A stretch of DNA of 64,000 nt from Actinoallomurus iriomotensis (lineage in GTDB: Bacteria; Actinomycetota; Actinomycetes; Streptosporangiales; Streptosporangiaceae). The notes under the pieces were generated by a model. That model searched no databases. It saw nothing but the letters and a program-made list of their open reading frames with translations, and was not told the origin of the DNA. How positions within the stretch are numbered: the first letter of the stretch is position 1; the number at the start of each line of letters is the position of its first letter. Both the position numbers and the translations under genes were made by a program. Positions 46,422 through 55,404 of the stretch are shown here, one piece after another. The stretch spans positions 434,001 through 498,000 of the forward strand of contig NZ_BSTJ01000009.1 in NCBI RefSeq assembly GCF_030269445.1, given 5' to 3'.

Positions 46422-46440
46422 TCCGATAAGCCTAACCTAA
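46422..46440 (-). promoter_or_regulatory. Candidate DtxR/IdeR-type iron box
   Basis: On the minus strand the sequence reads TTAGGTTAGGCTTATCGGA, against the known consensus TTAGGTTAGGCTCACCTAA. Twelve consecutive bases match and 15 of 19 overall. It sits 40 bases upstream of the small secreted-protein gene, overlapping the expected promoter. Confidence 0.75.
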
Positions 46441-46601
46441 GACATTCGGTGAAGGGGAGAGGCAATTTCCCGGCCACTGGGGCATATATGCGGCTAAGTA
46501 GGACTATTCCGGTGGATATTCGACGAGTATTTTTGGCCAGATCGCCGTACGGACGCGCCCGATCCGGACGCCCGTGATCAAGACTCGGGCAGGGGGACCT
46601 C

Positions 46602-47660
46602 ATGTCGGCCGTCGCTCCCACCGCCGGACGGCTCCTGGCCTCGCGTCTGCGCGTCGCACCGCCGCGCCCGGTGATGGTACGCCTGCTCGGCGCGGACGCG
46701 GAGCGCGTGACGCTGGAGAGCACTCCGGAGACGTGTCACCGCGGTCGCTTCGGCCTCTCATGGCCCGGCGGCGACGCGATCGTGGGAGATGTCGTCGCCG
46801 AGGACGGCCGGACGGTCACCCGGCGGCTGATCACGTCCATGGCCCGGCCGCCGCGCGACGGCGTCGTACGGTGGAACAAGTTCGTCCACCGAGGCGACCC
46901 GTACACCGCGCACGGCCTGCCCTTCGACGAGGTGGTCATCGACGGCCCGCTGGGCCCGCTGCCGGCGTGGTACCTGCCGGGACGGCGTTCCACCTGGGTA
47001 CTGGCGGTGCACGGCAACCGGGCGACCCGCGAAGAGGCGCTGCGGGTGCTGCCGGCCCTGAGCGGAGCCGGGTTCCCCGTGCTGGTGCCGGCCTACCGCA
47101 ACGACCCGGAGGCGCCCCGGAGCCCGGACGGCATGTACCACCTCGGCGACACCGAGTGGGCGGACCTGGACGCGGCGGTGCGGTACGCCCTGCGCTCGGG
47201 CGCCGGTGACGTCGTCCTGTACGGCTGGTCCATGGGCGGCGGCATCGTCGAGACGTTCCTCGACCGTTCGGCCCACGCCGGGTGCGTACGCGCGGCGGTG
47301 CTCGACGCGCCCCTGCTGAACGCCGGGGCGGTCACTGACGCGCAGCTGCGCCGCCTGCACCTGCCGCAGTGGGCCGGCGGCGCCGTCAAACGCCTGGTGA
47401 CCGACCACGCCGGAATCGACCTGACCCGGCTGGACCACCAGAACCGCCCGGACCGCAGGCCCGTCCCGACGCTGCTGTTCCACGGTGACGCCGACGTCCA
47501 CATCCCGGTCGCCTGCAGTGACGCCTTCGCCCGGCGGCACGGAGAGCTCGTCGGCTACGTACGAGTGCCCGACTGCGCGCACACCCTGGCTTGGAACGCC
47601 GACCCGCGGGCGTACGAGAAGGCTCTCATCGCATTCCTCGTCCACGGCCGGACGTGCTGA
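46602..47660 (+). CDS. Alpha/beta-hydrolase, prolyl-oligopeptidase-like
   Basis: 352 residues with a ~120-residue N-terminal extension and a C-terminal hydrolase domain. Nucleophile elbow YGWSMGGG (~residue 210), oxyanion segment VHGN, Asp in LLFHGDADVHIP and catalytic His in CAHTLAWN form a full triad. No signal peptide is seen. GGGGGA precedes the ATG. The substrate is unknown; the fold group includes lipases, esterases and peptidases. Confidence 0.9.
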   Translation: MSAVAPTAGRLLASRLRVAPPRPVMVRLLGADAERVTLESTPETCHRGRFGLSWPGGDAIVGDVVAEDGRTVTRRLITSMARPPRDGVVRWNKFVHRGDPYTAHGLPFDEVVIDGPLGPLPAWYLPGRRSTWVLAVHGNRATREEALRVLPALSGAGFPVLVPAYRNDPEAPRSPDGMYHLGDTEWADLDAAVRYALRSGAGDVVLYGWSMGGGIVETFLDRSAHAGCVRAAVLDAPLLNAGAVTDAQLRRLHLPQWAGGAVKRLVTDHAGIDLTRLDHQNRPDRRPVPTLLFHGDADVHIPVACSDAFARRHGELVGYVRVPDCAHTLAWNADPRAYEKALIAFLVHGRTC

Positions 47661-47788
47661 GAATCCCTCGCACGGTGGAGCCGCCCCCCTCGGCCAGGTG
47701 AGGCGCACGGCCGCAACCGGCTGCGATCTTCGGATCCGAACACCCGGGGTGCGTCCCCGGGCCACGGATCCAGGGAAGGCAGGGGCCG

Positions 47789-48361
47789 ATGACCGCGGGC
47801 GCGATCCTGACGAGGCTGCACGGCCGGACGGCGAGAGGCGTGCCCCGGTGGGCCGTGCCGGCCGCGTACGCCACCACGCTGACCACGCTGCCCTCATGCG
47901 TCTGGCGGATCGCCGCCGTGAACCTCCACGCGCCCCTGCTCGAGCGGACCTCGGCGCCGCCGAGAGGTCACGGCCCGGTGCTGTTCACCGGCCTGTGGTA
48001 CGTGGTGGCGCTCAGCGTGGTCAGCGAACTTCTCGCGTACCTGACCGTCGGACTGGTCAGCGAGTGGGGTGAGGTGGTGCCGCGATGGATCCCCGGGCTG
48101 GGCGGGCGGCGGGTGCCGGTGCTCGCCGCGGTCGTGCCCGCTGGGCTCGGTGCGACGGTGCTCACGGTGCTCTTCCCGTACGCGCTGATCATGCTGAGCC
48201 TCGGCCGGATGATCGACGGAACGAAGGGCACGGGTGTGATCGTCCACGGCTGGCAGGCCGTCGCGTTCGCCGTGACGTACGCGCCGCTGGCGGCCTGGGG
48301 GCCGCTGCTCGGCATCGTCACCGTGCACTACCACCGGCGACGCCGCGCTCAAGGCGTCTGA
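47789..48361 (+). CDS. Unknown multi-pass membrane protein
   Basis: 190 residues with four likely membrane segments (~20-42, 68-92, 108-138, 148-180). There is a Trp/Gly-rich central loop (WGEVVPRWIPGLGG) and a basic tail (HYHRRRRAQ). I do not recognise the family. It is 128 bases after the hydrolase and followed by a strong terminator, so it ends the insert between purM and the DUF3073 gene. Confidence 0.8.
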   Translation: MTAGAILTRLHGRTARGVPRWAVPAAYATTLTTLPSCVWRIAAVNLHAPLLERTSAPPRGHGPVLFTGLWYVVALSVVSELLAYLTVGLVSEWGEVVPRWIPGLGGRRVPVLAAVVPAGLGATVLTVLFPYALIMLSLGRMIDGTKGTGVIVHGWQAVAFAVTYAPLAAWGPLLGIVTVHYHRRRRAQGV

Positions 48362-48367
48362 TCACAC

Positions 48368-48404
48368 GTGAAGCGTTCCCGCCGGGGCGGCGGGAACGCT
48401 TCAC
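48368..48404. terminator. Strong terminator
   Basis: A perfect 16-base stem (GTGAAGCGTTCCCGCC and complement) with a 5-base loop lies after the membrane-protein gene and before the convergent DUF3073 gene. Confidence 0.85.
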
Positions 48405-48474
48405 GATCATGCCATCAACGACCCCTGAGAACCGTCTCAGTGCGTGACTGGAACGACCTCAAATAACGGGACGG

Positions 48475-48705
48475 CTACTTCGCCGTACTCTTGCCGTCGT
48501 TCTCGTCGTGGTCCTCGGCGTAGTCCGCATAGCGGTCAGCGAGGTCCTCATACGACGAGTCATCGTCGTAGGGGTCATGGTCATCCTGCGAGTTCTGGTT
48601 GACGCCCAGCTCGCCGCGCAGACGGTCAAGGTCTGTCCCGCCGCTGTTGTACTTCAGCCGGCGAGCTACCTTCACCTGCTTGGCCTTGGCTCGGCCGCGC
48701 CCCAT
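48475..48705 (-). CDS. DUF3073-family protein
   Basis: 76 residues. Basic N-terminus MGRGRAKAKQVKVARRLKYNSGGTDLDRL and a very acidic tail match DUF3073, a small actinobacteria-specific protein of unknown function. In S. coelicolor, from memory, it follows purM directly; here 5.5 kb intervenes. Its orientation is convergent to the purine genes. Confidence 0.9.
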   Translation of the reverse strand: MGRGRAKAKQVKVARRLKYNSGGTDLDRLRGELGVNQNSQDDHDPYDDDSSYEDLADRYADYAEDHDENDGKSTAK

Positions 48706-48940
48706 TGGCTCGACCCCCTCGATGGTCGGGGACCCGTCGTTGGCCCCACTTACGCTCGCTTACGCATCCACAGCCGGGCGCGACAAGACCCCACGCACCA
48801 GCTACGGCTACAACCGTACCCGTTTTGCGCCCGGCTCGGTACGTCGTCTGCGCGGTGGCGGCTTCAGCAGAGGATAGCCGACGATGTGGAGTGACACGTC
48901 CGGGATCTCCGTCACAACGAAGATCCCGGACGCGAGCCGG

Positions 48941-50008
48941 TCAGGAGCCGACCAAGATGCCGCGCAGGCGGCCGATCTCGGACATACGGCGCTCGGCGAG
49001 CCGATCGGCGGCGACGGCCGGGGGTACGCCCTCGTCGGCGGCGATCTGGAAGATGCGGCGCGTGGTGTCGAAGATCCCGGTGGCCTTCTGCCGGGCCCGG
49101 TCGAAGTCGAAGCCCTCGATCTCGTCGGCGACCTGGATGACGCCGCCGGAGTTGACGACGTAGTCGGGCGCGTAGAGCACGCCGCGGTCGGCGAGCTGCT
49201 TCTCGATGCCGGTGTGGGCGAGCTGGTTGTTGGCGCCCCCGCACACGATCTTCGCCCGCAGCGTCTCGACGGTCGCGTCGTCCAGGGCGCCGCCGAGGGC
49301 GCACGGGGCGTACACGTCGATCTCGGCGCCGGTCAGCGCCGCGTGCCCGTCGACCACCTGCACCTCGGGGTGCTCGGCGCGCACCCGGTCGATCGCGGCC
49401 TCGGTCACGTCGGTGACGACCACTTCGGCGCCGTCGGAGACGAGGTGCTCGACCAGGCGGCGGCCGACCTTCCCGACGCCCTCGACGCCGACGCGGCGGC
49501 CGCGCAGCGACGGCTCGCCCCAGGTGTGCTCGGCCGCGGCGCGCATCCCCTGGAACACCCCGAACGCGGTCAGGATGGACGAGTCGCCGGCGCCTCCGTG
49601 GGCGACCGTGCGGCCCGTGACGTACGAGCACTCCCGCGCGATGACGTCCATATCCTCGGAGAAGGTGCCCACGTCACAGGCGGTGAAGTAGCGGCCGTGC
49701 AGCGACTGCACGAACCGGCCGTACGCGCGGAGAAGCCCCTCGGACTTGATCGTGGTGGGATCGCCGATGATGACCGCTTTGCCGCCGCCGAGGTCGAGAT
49801 CGGCGAGAGCGTTCTTGTACGCCATGCCCTTGGCGAGGTTCAGCACGTCGGCGAGCGCCTCGTCCTCGGATTCGTAGGGGTAGAAGCGGGTTCCGCCGAG
49901 GGCGGGACCCAGCGCGGTCGAGTAGATGGCGATGATCGCCTTGAGGCCGGTGGCCTCGTCGTGGCAGAAGACGACCTGTTCGTGGGGGACGCCGAAGACC
50001 TTTGTCAC
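48941..50008 (-). CDS. vdh: Valine (branched-chain amino acid) dehydrogenase
   Basis: 355 residues. Glu/Leu/Phe/Val dehydrogenase family, deaminating valine or related amino acids to 2-oxo acids with NAD. The catalytic Lys segment [20 protein letters not shown] and the nucleotide-binding [13 protein letters not shown] are present. GTG 50008 has AGGAG 7 bases upstream. The gene order DUF3073, vdh, unknown, bldC is conserved in Streptomyces (vdh is SCO4089). The product feeds the 2-oxo acid dehydrogenase type encoded at 14305-17821 if that complex is branched-chain specific. Confidence 0.94.
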   Translation of the reverse strand: MTKVFGVPHEQVVFCHDEATGLKAIIAIYSTALGPALGGTRFYPYESEDEALADVLNLAKGMAYKNALADLDLGGGKAVIIGDPTTIKSEGLLRAYGRFVQSLHGRYFTACDVGTFSEDMDVIARECSYVTGRTVAHGGAGDSSILTAFGVFQGMRAAAEHTWGEPSLRGRRVGVEGVGKVGRRLVEHLVSDGAEVVVTDVTEAAIDRVRAEHPEVQVVDGHAALTGAEIDVYAPCALGGALDDATVETLRAKIVCGGANNQLAHTGIEKQLADRGVLYAPDYVVNSGGVIQVADEIEGFDFDRARQKATGIFDTTRRIFQIAADEGVPPAVAADRLAERRMSEIGRLRGILVGS

Positions 50009-50353
50009 GTTGTGGCTCCTCTCTGAGCGCACACTTGCCCGGTGCCGTGGTGGCGGCGTTGAGCGTTGTACCCGGTACCCGGCCGCAGGGCAGCATGTTC
50101 GTGGATCGCACGACAGGTGACCAGCGGCGGGAGCGTGAGTCCGACACGATCAGCGTAGGCGTACCGCCGCCCGCTCCGCAGTGATCGGCGTCATCCGGGG
50201 CGTCGCGTGAATCCCGGTTTGGAGCCCGGCCGCGGGTGGCGGGGGTGCGAAGATCTCCGGGAGTCCGTCCGGTACGGTGGCCGGAGGTCTCAGGAGCGTC
50301 TCGGCGGGCGTGACGACGAGCGTTCCGTGGCGAGATCGTGTCACGATGCGGTC
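50009..50353. other. Divergent control region between vdh and the bldC-upstream gene
   Basis: A 345-base non-coding region. The clearest element is ATCGTG-T-CACGAT (50335-50347), a perfect 6-1-6 inverted repeat ending 6 bases before the plus-strand GTG at 50354 and overlapping a possible -10 element. Nothing else is convincing. Confidence 0.5.
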
Positions 50354-51220
50354 GTGCTGCCCTACGCCGCGTACCTTCGGGTATACGAACCGCTGAACGC
50401 CTTTGCCGAGCCGGAGAAGTCCATTTGGGCAGCGTATGCCGTATCGGAGAAGCGGCCACGGCGCGTCGGCGCTCTTGACGTCGAGCACACCCACGCCCTC
50501 AGACGCCTGATCGCGGTCCCGCCGATCGTCGCTCCGGTTCGGGAGAGCCGTGACGCGTACGTGCGGCGCGCCGAGGACGTGACCTACATCTGCCCCTGGG
50601 AGACGCGGCTGCGCTCCTGGCTGGCCTTCGACCGGTTCCGTGCGGGCATGTCCGAGCAGCTCGCCGAGATGTTCGTGCCGCAGCGGGTGGCGGAGCAGGC
50701 CGATGGCGCGTTCGACCGCTGGAAGCGGCAGTCCGGCACGCTCACCCCGCACATCCTCTCGAGCACCTGGCAGGTGCCGATCGCCTGGTTCGTCCCTTTT
50801 GTGGCGAAAGAGCGGTGGCTCGTGCTCGGCGCGCACGACGACAATCCGGGCGGCGGCCCGACGACCGCCACGCCCGTGCGCACGCTGATCTACGTCACGC
50901 CGATGGCCCAGGCGCGCCGCCGCGTCGCCCGCGCGCTGGCCGCCGTACGGCGCCACGCCGGTGATCACCTCGACGCCGGCGAGGTCGAGTCGGTGGGTCG
51001 CTGGCTGGAGGAGTTCCACCCGCACTCGCTGGTCGAACTCGACTACGGAGGGCTCGTGCACCTCCTCGACGACGCCGCTCTGCGCGCCGATGAGTCCGTG
51101 GCCGAGGTGGGTGCGGCGATCACGGGTATGGAGACCGGGCAGGCCGAACTGGCCGTCGCGATGCACAAGCGTGTCGTCGCCCGGTGGCGCGTCGTACGAG
51201 CTCTTGAATCCGCGAACTGA
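50354..51220 (+). CDS. Conserved actinobacterial protein of unknown function next to bldC
   Basis: 288 residues from GTG 50354 (VLPYAAYLRVYEPLNAFAEPE). No signal or membrane segment is evident. Conserved-looking parts are EHTHALRRLIAVPPIVAPVRES, VTYICPWETRLRSWLAF and LIYVTPMAQARRRVARAL. I recall a homologous gene at this position, between vdh and bldC, in S. coelicolor (SCO4090). Function unknown. There is no ribosome site; a possible leaderless start with the inverted repeat at 50335-50347 over the promoter. Confidence 0.85.
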   Translation: MLPYAAYLRVYEPLNAFAEPEKSIWAAYAVSEKRPRRVGALDVEHTHALRRLIAVPPIVAPVRESRDAYVRRAEDVTYICPWETRLRSWLAFDRFRAGMSEQLAEMFVPQRVAEQADGAFDRWKRQSGTLTPHILSSTWQVPIAWFVPFVAKERWLVLGAHDDNPGGGPTTATPVRTLIYVTPMAQARRRVARALAAVRRHAGDHLDAGEVESVGRWLEEFHPHSLVELDYGGLVHLLDDAALRADESVAEVGAAITGMETGQAELAVAMHKRVVARWRVVRALESAN

Positions 51221-51460
51221 GGACAATTACCTGAATCAGCGCGCGATGCGACGATACGTGTCGCTAGAATCACGCAGCGTGACTCAGCCACCAAAAATCG
51301 CAGAGTTGCTATCAGGGACTTGCCTGTTGCGCTGAGTGGTGGCATGGTTACGTCTTGTGATGTCAAAGTGGTTCATCCAGACCATAAGAGACATCAGTGG
51401 CACGCGCGAGGATCAAACGCTGGATCGCTGTCATCGGTCCACGGAGGAGAGGCCGCACAA

Positions 51461-51664
51461 ATGTCAGCTCGTACGCCAGAGGCCGAGCCCCTGCTGACGC
51501 CGGCAGAGGTGGCGACGATGTTCCGCGTCGACCCCAAGACCGTCACCCGCTGGGCGAAGGCTGGGAAGTTGACGTCAATCCGGACGCTGGGAGGGCATCG
51601 GCGCTACCGCGAGGCCGAGGTCCGCGCTCTGCTGGGGGGGATCCCGCAGCAGCGGTCGGAGTAA
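51461..51664 (+). CDS. bldC: Developmental DNA-binding protein BldC
   Basis: 67 residues, a MerR-like winged helix-turn-helix without effector domain. The sequence LLTPAEVATMFRVDPKTVTRWAKAGKLTSIRTLGGHRRYREAEVRALL is nearly identical to the Streptomyces protein. BldC controls onset of development and antibiotic genes and binds direct repeats as head-to-tail oligomers. GGAGGAGAGG lies upstream of the ATG. A TAGAAT element at 51265 is a possible promoter ~195 bases upstream. Confidence 0.97.
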   Translation: MSARTPEAEPLLTPAEVATMFRVDPKTVTRWAKAGKLTSIRTLGGHRRYREAEVRALLGGIPQQRSE

Positions 51665-51708
51665 CCCGGAGACACCCCGATCCGGGTCGGCGAGCCAAGT
51701 GATCGCCG

Positions 51709-51759
51709 GTCGCCGTCGTCACGGCGACGCATCCGGTCGGCCGCGTCTCTCCGCGGCCG
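51709..51759 (+). terminator. Tandem hairpins, likely bldC terminator
   Basis: Two adjacent perfect 8-base stems (GTCGCCGT-CGTC-ACGGCGAC and CGGCCGCG-loop-CGCGGCCG) lie 45-95 bases past the bldC stop. There is no U-tract. Confidence 0.55.
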
Positions 51760-52059
51760 GTCGCACCGCGTGAACCGCGATGTGGCGGAGCCACCGTCAC
51801 GTGCGGACGGTCGGGGGGCTTCCACGAGAAGTTCAATCGGCCCCGTCCCGAACGGGGCCGCGTAGGGGGGTTCTACGGACTCCGCGAGAGTCGTCTCCGG
51901 CCTGGAGGGGCCATCGTTCCCGCGAGGATCGACGGCCGCTTCGGACTGGAGACGACTCACGCTGAAGGTGCGGTCGCTCCGCCCGAGGCCGGGCGGGGCG
52001 GTCGTACCGCCGCAAAGCCGCTCCGGAACACCTGCTCCAGCGCAGGCCGGAAGGCGGGC

Positions 52060-52108
52060 CACGCCCAAAACCGCCGGGACACGCCCAAAGGGCTGAGACA
52101 CGCCCGAT
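52060..52108. repeat. Three CACGCCC direct repeats
   Basis: CACGCCCAAA at 52060 and 52080 and CACGCCCGAT at 52099, spaced 20 and 19 bases (about two helical turns). This may be a protein-binding array. Confidence 0.4.
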
Positions 52109-52434
52109 TGGTCAAACGCTCCCAGTCGATCGAAGGACGCACGACGCGACCCCGGCCCATCGGGGGGTACCGGATGGGCCTCGCAGGGGAGACGCGGGCG
52201 CATGGTTCGCGCGGTAGGACGGCGGGGCTTTGAGGCAGGCACTGGGATCGGCCGACCGTCACCGGCCGCCCACCCGGACGGCGCGTGGCCTGCGAGCGAT
52301 CAGAGGCGTCCTGTGGCGCCCGCACGCGGCACCGGGACCCTTGACATGGCGTGAGCGGAGCGCGTACGACGTGACCTGTCACAGGGTCGCTCAGGGGGTA
52401 CCGCCCGCCGGCCCACCGCTGGGCAAGGACGAAG

Positions 52435-53178
52435 CTAGCCCGGGTCCTCCTCGGCGAGGCGTTCGAGCAGGGCGGCCACCTCGGGGTCGTGCCGGGCGGC
52501 GACGTCCAGCAGCACCACGTGGTGGTCGACGAGGAGGCGTTCGAGCTCCGCGCGCGGCAGGTCGCGGTGTTCGAGCCAGTCGAGGCCGGCCGTCTCCACC
52601 GACGCCATCCACGAGCGCAGCGTGATGCGGAGCACCGGGCCCGGGTCCGTGACGCCGATCGCGGCGGTGATGTGGTTCATCACCAGGCTCCGGATGTTGT
52701 CCAGGACCTCCCCGACCTCGCCCGAGCGGTACGCCGGGCCGCCGCGCAGCAGGGCCACGAAGCCCGCCGCGTGGTCTTCGACGTAGTCGAAGTAGCGGTG
52801 CAGCGAGACCGCCAGCCGTTCGAGCGGCTTGCCCTCGGCCGGAGGCTTGAGAAGATCGCTCAGCTGCTTGGCGGCGCTGTGCAGCGCGGCCAGGTAGAGC
52901 TCCTGCTTGCCGCCGAAGTAGTGGTAGACGAGGGCCCGTGACGCCCCGGCGGCGTCCGCCACGTCGTCGATCGAGATGTCTTCCGGCTGCCGGTCGCTGA
53001 ACAGCTCGAGGGCAGCGGCGATGAGCTCGTCGCGGCGCTCGTCGACGCTGAGCCGCCGCCTGCTCGGGCGGCCGCCGGACGAGCGTCGAACGGCCTGCGC
53101 AGGCTCCTTCCCGTCTACTGCGCGATCACCCACGCTTGGCAGCGTATCCGAGCCCGCGTCCAATAGACGGCCATCCAT
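52435..53178 (-). CDS. TetR-family regulator
   Basis: 247 residues. The helix-turn-helix (~60-105) reads ELFSDRQPEDISIDDVADAAGASRALVYHYFGGKQELYLAAL. About 45 extra, partly basic residues precede it (GGRPSRRRLSVDERRDELI), so the true start may be further downstream; no clear ribosome site decides. The C-terminal ligand domain is helical. No target gene is adjacent in a divergent position except the LacI gene 192 bases away. Ligand unknown. Confidence 0.9.
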   Translation of the reverse strand: MDGRLLDAGSDTLPSVGDRAVDGKEPAQAVRRSSGGRPSRRRLSVDERRDELIAAALELFSDRQPEDISIDDVADAAGASRALVYHYFGGKQELYLAALHSAAKQLSDLLKPPAEGKPLERLAVSLHRYFDYVEDHAAGFVALLRGGPAYRSGEVGEVLDNIRSLVMNHITAAIGVTDPGPVLRITLRSWMASVETAGLDWLEHRDLPRAELERLLVDHHVVLLDVAARHDPEVAALLERLAEEDPG

Positions 53179-53370
53179 GGCAGGTCAGCGCCGACGCGGC
53201 GCCCAAAGGCCACCTATCGACCATGACCGAAAGTCCCCTCCTGACCGCCCGTTACGCACTGTTACAGCAGTCAAGGGTCTTGTCGGGGCATCATGGCATC
53301 TCCTCCCTTGCGGCGGTCCGTCTGTTTCTGCCCGGATTCAGGTGGTACGTCGGAGATCCAGGAGACTCAA

Positions 53371-54399
53371 GTGGCAGCAGAGGATGAACGCCGGGAGAGG
53401 GCCGTGGCGGCGAAGCCCACCATCCGGAACGTCGCCGAACGGGCAGGCGTGTCCAAATCACTGGTCTCGCTCGTCATGCGCGGGTCGCCGCACGTCAGCG
53501 AGCACCGCCGGCAGGCCGTGCTCAAGGCCGCGCGGGAGCTGGGATACCGGCCCAACGCGGTCGCCCGGAGCCTCGTCGAGGGCCGTACGCGCCTGATCGG
53601 AGCGCTGGTCGCCGACCTGCACAACCCCTTCTTCGCCGAGTTCCTCGACGGACTGCAGGAGAGCCTGCACGGCGCGGGCCTGCGCATGCTCGTCGGCAGC
53701 GGCCGGTGGGACCCGCACTTCCAGGCGGAGGCGGTCGAGGCGTTCCTGGAGATGCGGGTCGACGGCCTGGTCCTGCTCAGCGTCGTTCCCGACTCGCTGA
53801 AGGAGGCGGCCAAGAGCGTCCCCGTCGTGGTCGTGGGCGAGCGCGACGTGGAGGGCGTCGACATCGTGGTCGACGACGACGAGCTCGGCGCGCGGCTGGC
53901 CGTCGACCACCTCGTCGGGCTCGGGCACGACCGGATCGCGCACATCGAGGGGGCGCCGTCGACGACCGCGCACTACCGCAGGATCGGGTACGAATCGGCG
54001 ATGAGAAGCCACCGGCTCGATGACCGGATCATCGTGGAGCCGGGTGACTTCACCGAGGACGGCGGCTACCGCGCGGCGCGCAAGCTGCTGTCCCGCGACC
54101 CGCGCCCGACCGCGATCTTCGCCCCGAACGACCTGGTCGCGACCGGTGTCCTGTCCGCCGCGGACGAACTCGGCCTGCACGTGCCCGAGGACATCTCGAT
54201 CGTCGGGTACGACAACACGCATCTGGCCGCGATCCGGCACGTCTCCCTCACGAGCGTCGACCAGCCGCGCCGCGACATGGGCCGTGTCGCCGCCGAGCGC
54301 CTCTGCGCCCGCATCGACGACCCGTTGCGCGACACCCTGCAGACGCTCGTCGTGCCGCACCTGGTCATCCGCTCCACGACCGGCCGCGCCCCACGCTGA
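53371..54399 (+). CDS. LacI-family regulator
   Basis: 342 residues. GTG 53371 has GGAG 6 bases upstream, after an in-frame stretch that looks non-coding. The N-terminal LacI helix-turn-helix (TIRNVAERAGVSKSLVSLVMRGSPHVSEHRRQAVLKAARELGYRPN) is followed by a periplasmic-binding-protein-like sugar domain (~75-335). It probably represses sugar-use genes, but none lies beside it. The sugar importer operon at the window start lacks a regulator, though a link over 50 kb is speculation. Confidence 0.93.
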   Translation: MAAEDERRERAVAAKPTIRNVAERAGVSKSLVSLVMRGSPHVSEHRRQAVLKAARELGYRPNAVARSLVEGRTRLIGALVADLHNPFFAEFLDGLQESLHGAGLRMLVGSGRWDPHFQAEAVEAFLEMRVDGLVLLSVVPDSLKEAAKSVPVVVVGERDVEGVDIVVDDDELGARLAVDHLVGLGHDRIAHIEGAPSTTAHYRRIGYESAMRSHRLDDRIIVEPGDFTEDGGYRAARKLLSRDPRPTAIFAPNDLVATGVLSAADELGLHVPEDISIVGYDNTHLAAIRHVSLTSVDQPRRDMGRVAAERLCARIDDPLRDTLQTLVVPHLVIRSTTGRAPR

Positions 54400-54428
54400 C
54401 CCGGTCGCGCGGGTCACGGCCTCAAAAG

Positions 54429-55385
54429 TCAGCGGCCGGGGCGAACGCCGGAGGCGCGACCGGGTGCCGCCGCACGTGCCGGCTCTTCACGCTGGTGAGC
54501 CGTGAGCCGCGGGGGCCTGCCCGCCGCGCGGGCGACGATGATCCGTTCCAGCGTCCACAGCGCGATGGTGCCGGCCGAGCAGGCGGCGCCCAGAACGCAC
54601 ACACTGGTCCACCCGCCGTGCGTCCAGACCACGGACGTCAGCGCGGAGCCGCACGTGCCGCCGGTCACCATCTGTACGTGCCCGCGGTCGGCCGGCCGCC
54701 CGGCCACCGAGGCGGTCAGCGCACCAGCGGCGCCCACCAGCGCGAACAGGCCGATGGCCGACTCCGACCAGCCGTACGGCGACCGCACCAGCAGAAAGGT
54801 CAGCGCCGTCCACAGCACGTTGAACGAGGCCATGCTCAGGGCGGCGATGCCCGCCCGCCACCGCAGCAGCGGCTCGTACCGGAGCATCGCGACCGTCGAG
54901 CGGAGCAGACCGGGGTAGGACAGGCGTGCGCCGTCACCGCCGAGCCGGGGCAGGAAGACACGCAGCAGCACGGCCACCAGCGCCATCAAGGCCGCGTTCA
55001 CCCAGTAGACGGTCCGCCAGCCGCCCAGGGCCGACAGCACTCCGAACGCGGTGCGCGCCAGCAACGCGCCGAGCAGCAGCCCGGTCATCACCGTGCCGAC
55101 CACCCGGCCGCGCTCGCCCGGGGCCGCGAGCGTCACCGCGATCGGCACGACGACCTGCGCTCCCACCGCGGTCAGCCCGGTCAGAGCCGTGCCGACCAGC
55201 AGCACCGTCCCGTTGGCCGCGGTGGCCGGCACCAAGAGGAACACCGCGGTCGCCGCGTAGAGGGACACGGCGAGCCGCCGCCGCTCCACCAGGTCACCGA
55301 GCGGCACCAGAAGGATCAGCCCCAGTGCGTATCCGCCCTGCGCGGCCGTCACCGTCAGCGCCGCCAGCGATGGGCCGAGCCGCAT
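54429..55385 (-). pseudogene. MFS transporter lacking its N-terminus
   Basis: 318 residues from the first internal ATG. The family pattern QGGYALGLILLVPLGDLVERRRLA (loop 2-3) appears at residue ~16, whereas full-length relatives have a further ~45 residues and the first membrane helix before it. Reading upstream, MFS-like codons (LDLIGRE) continue only to about 55404 and then run into an antisense LysR sequence. Ten or so helices remain. It is probably non-functional, or at best expressed from an internal start. Confidence 0.75.
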
Positions 55386-55404
55386 CTCCCGGCCGATCAG
55401 GTCG

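Larger units (their letters stand above)
51665..52434. other. Gene-free, structure-rich intergenic region after bldC
   Basis: 770 bases without a credible gene. It holds, in order, hairpins at 51709-51728, 51738-51759 (CGGCCGCG arms) and 51838-51860 (CGGCCCCGT arms), a long inverted repeat 51888-51898/51948-51958 (GAGTCGTCTCC arms), and three CACGCCC direct repeats at 52060, 52080 and 52099. A structured non-coding RNA is possible. Confidence 0.55.
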
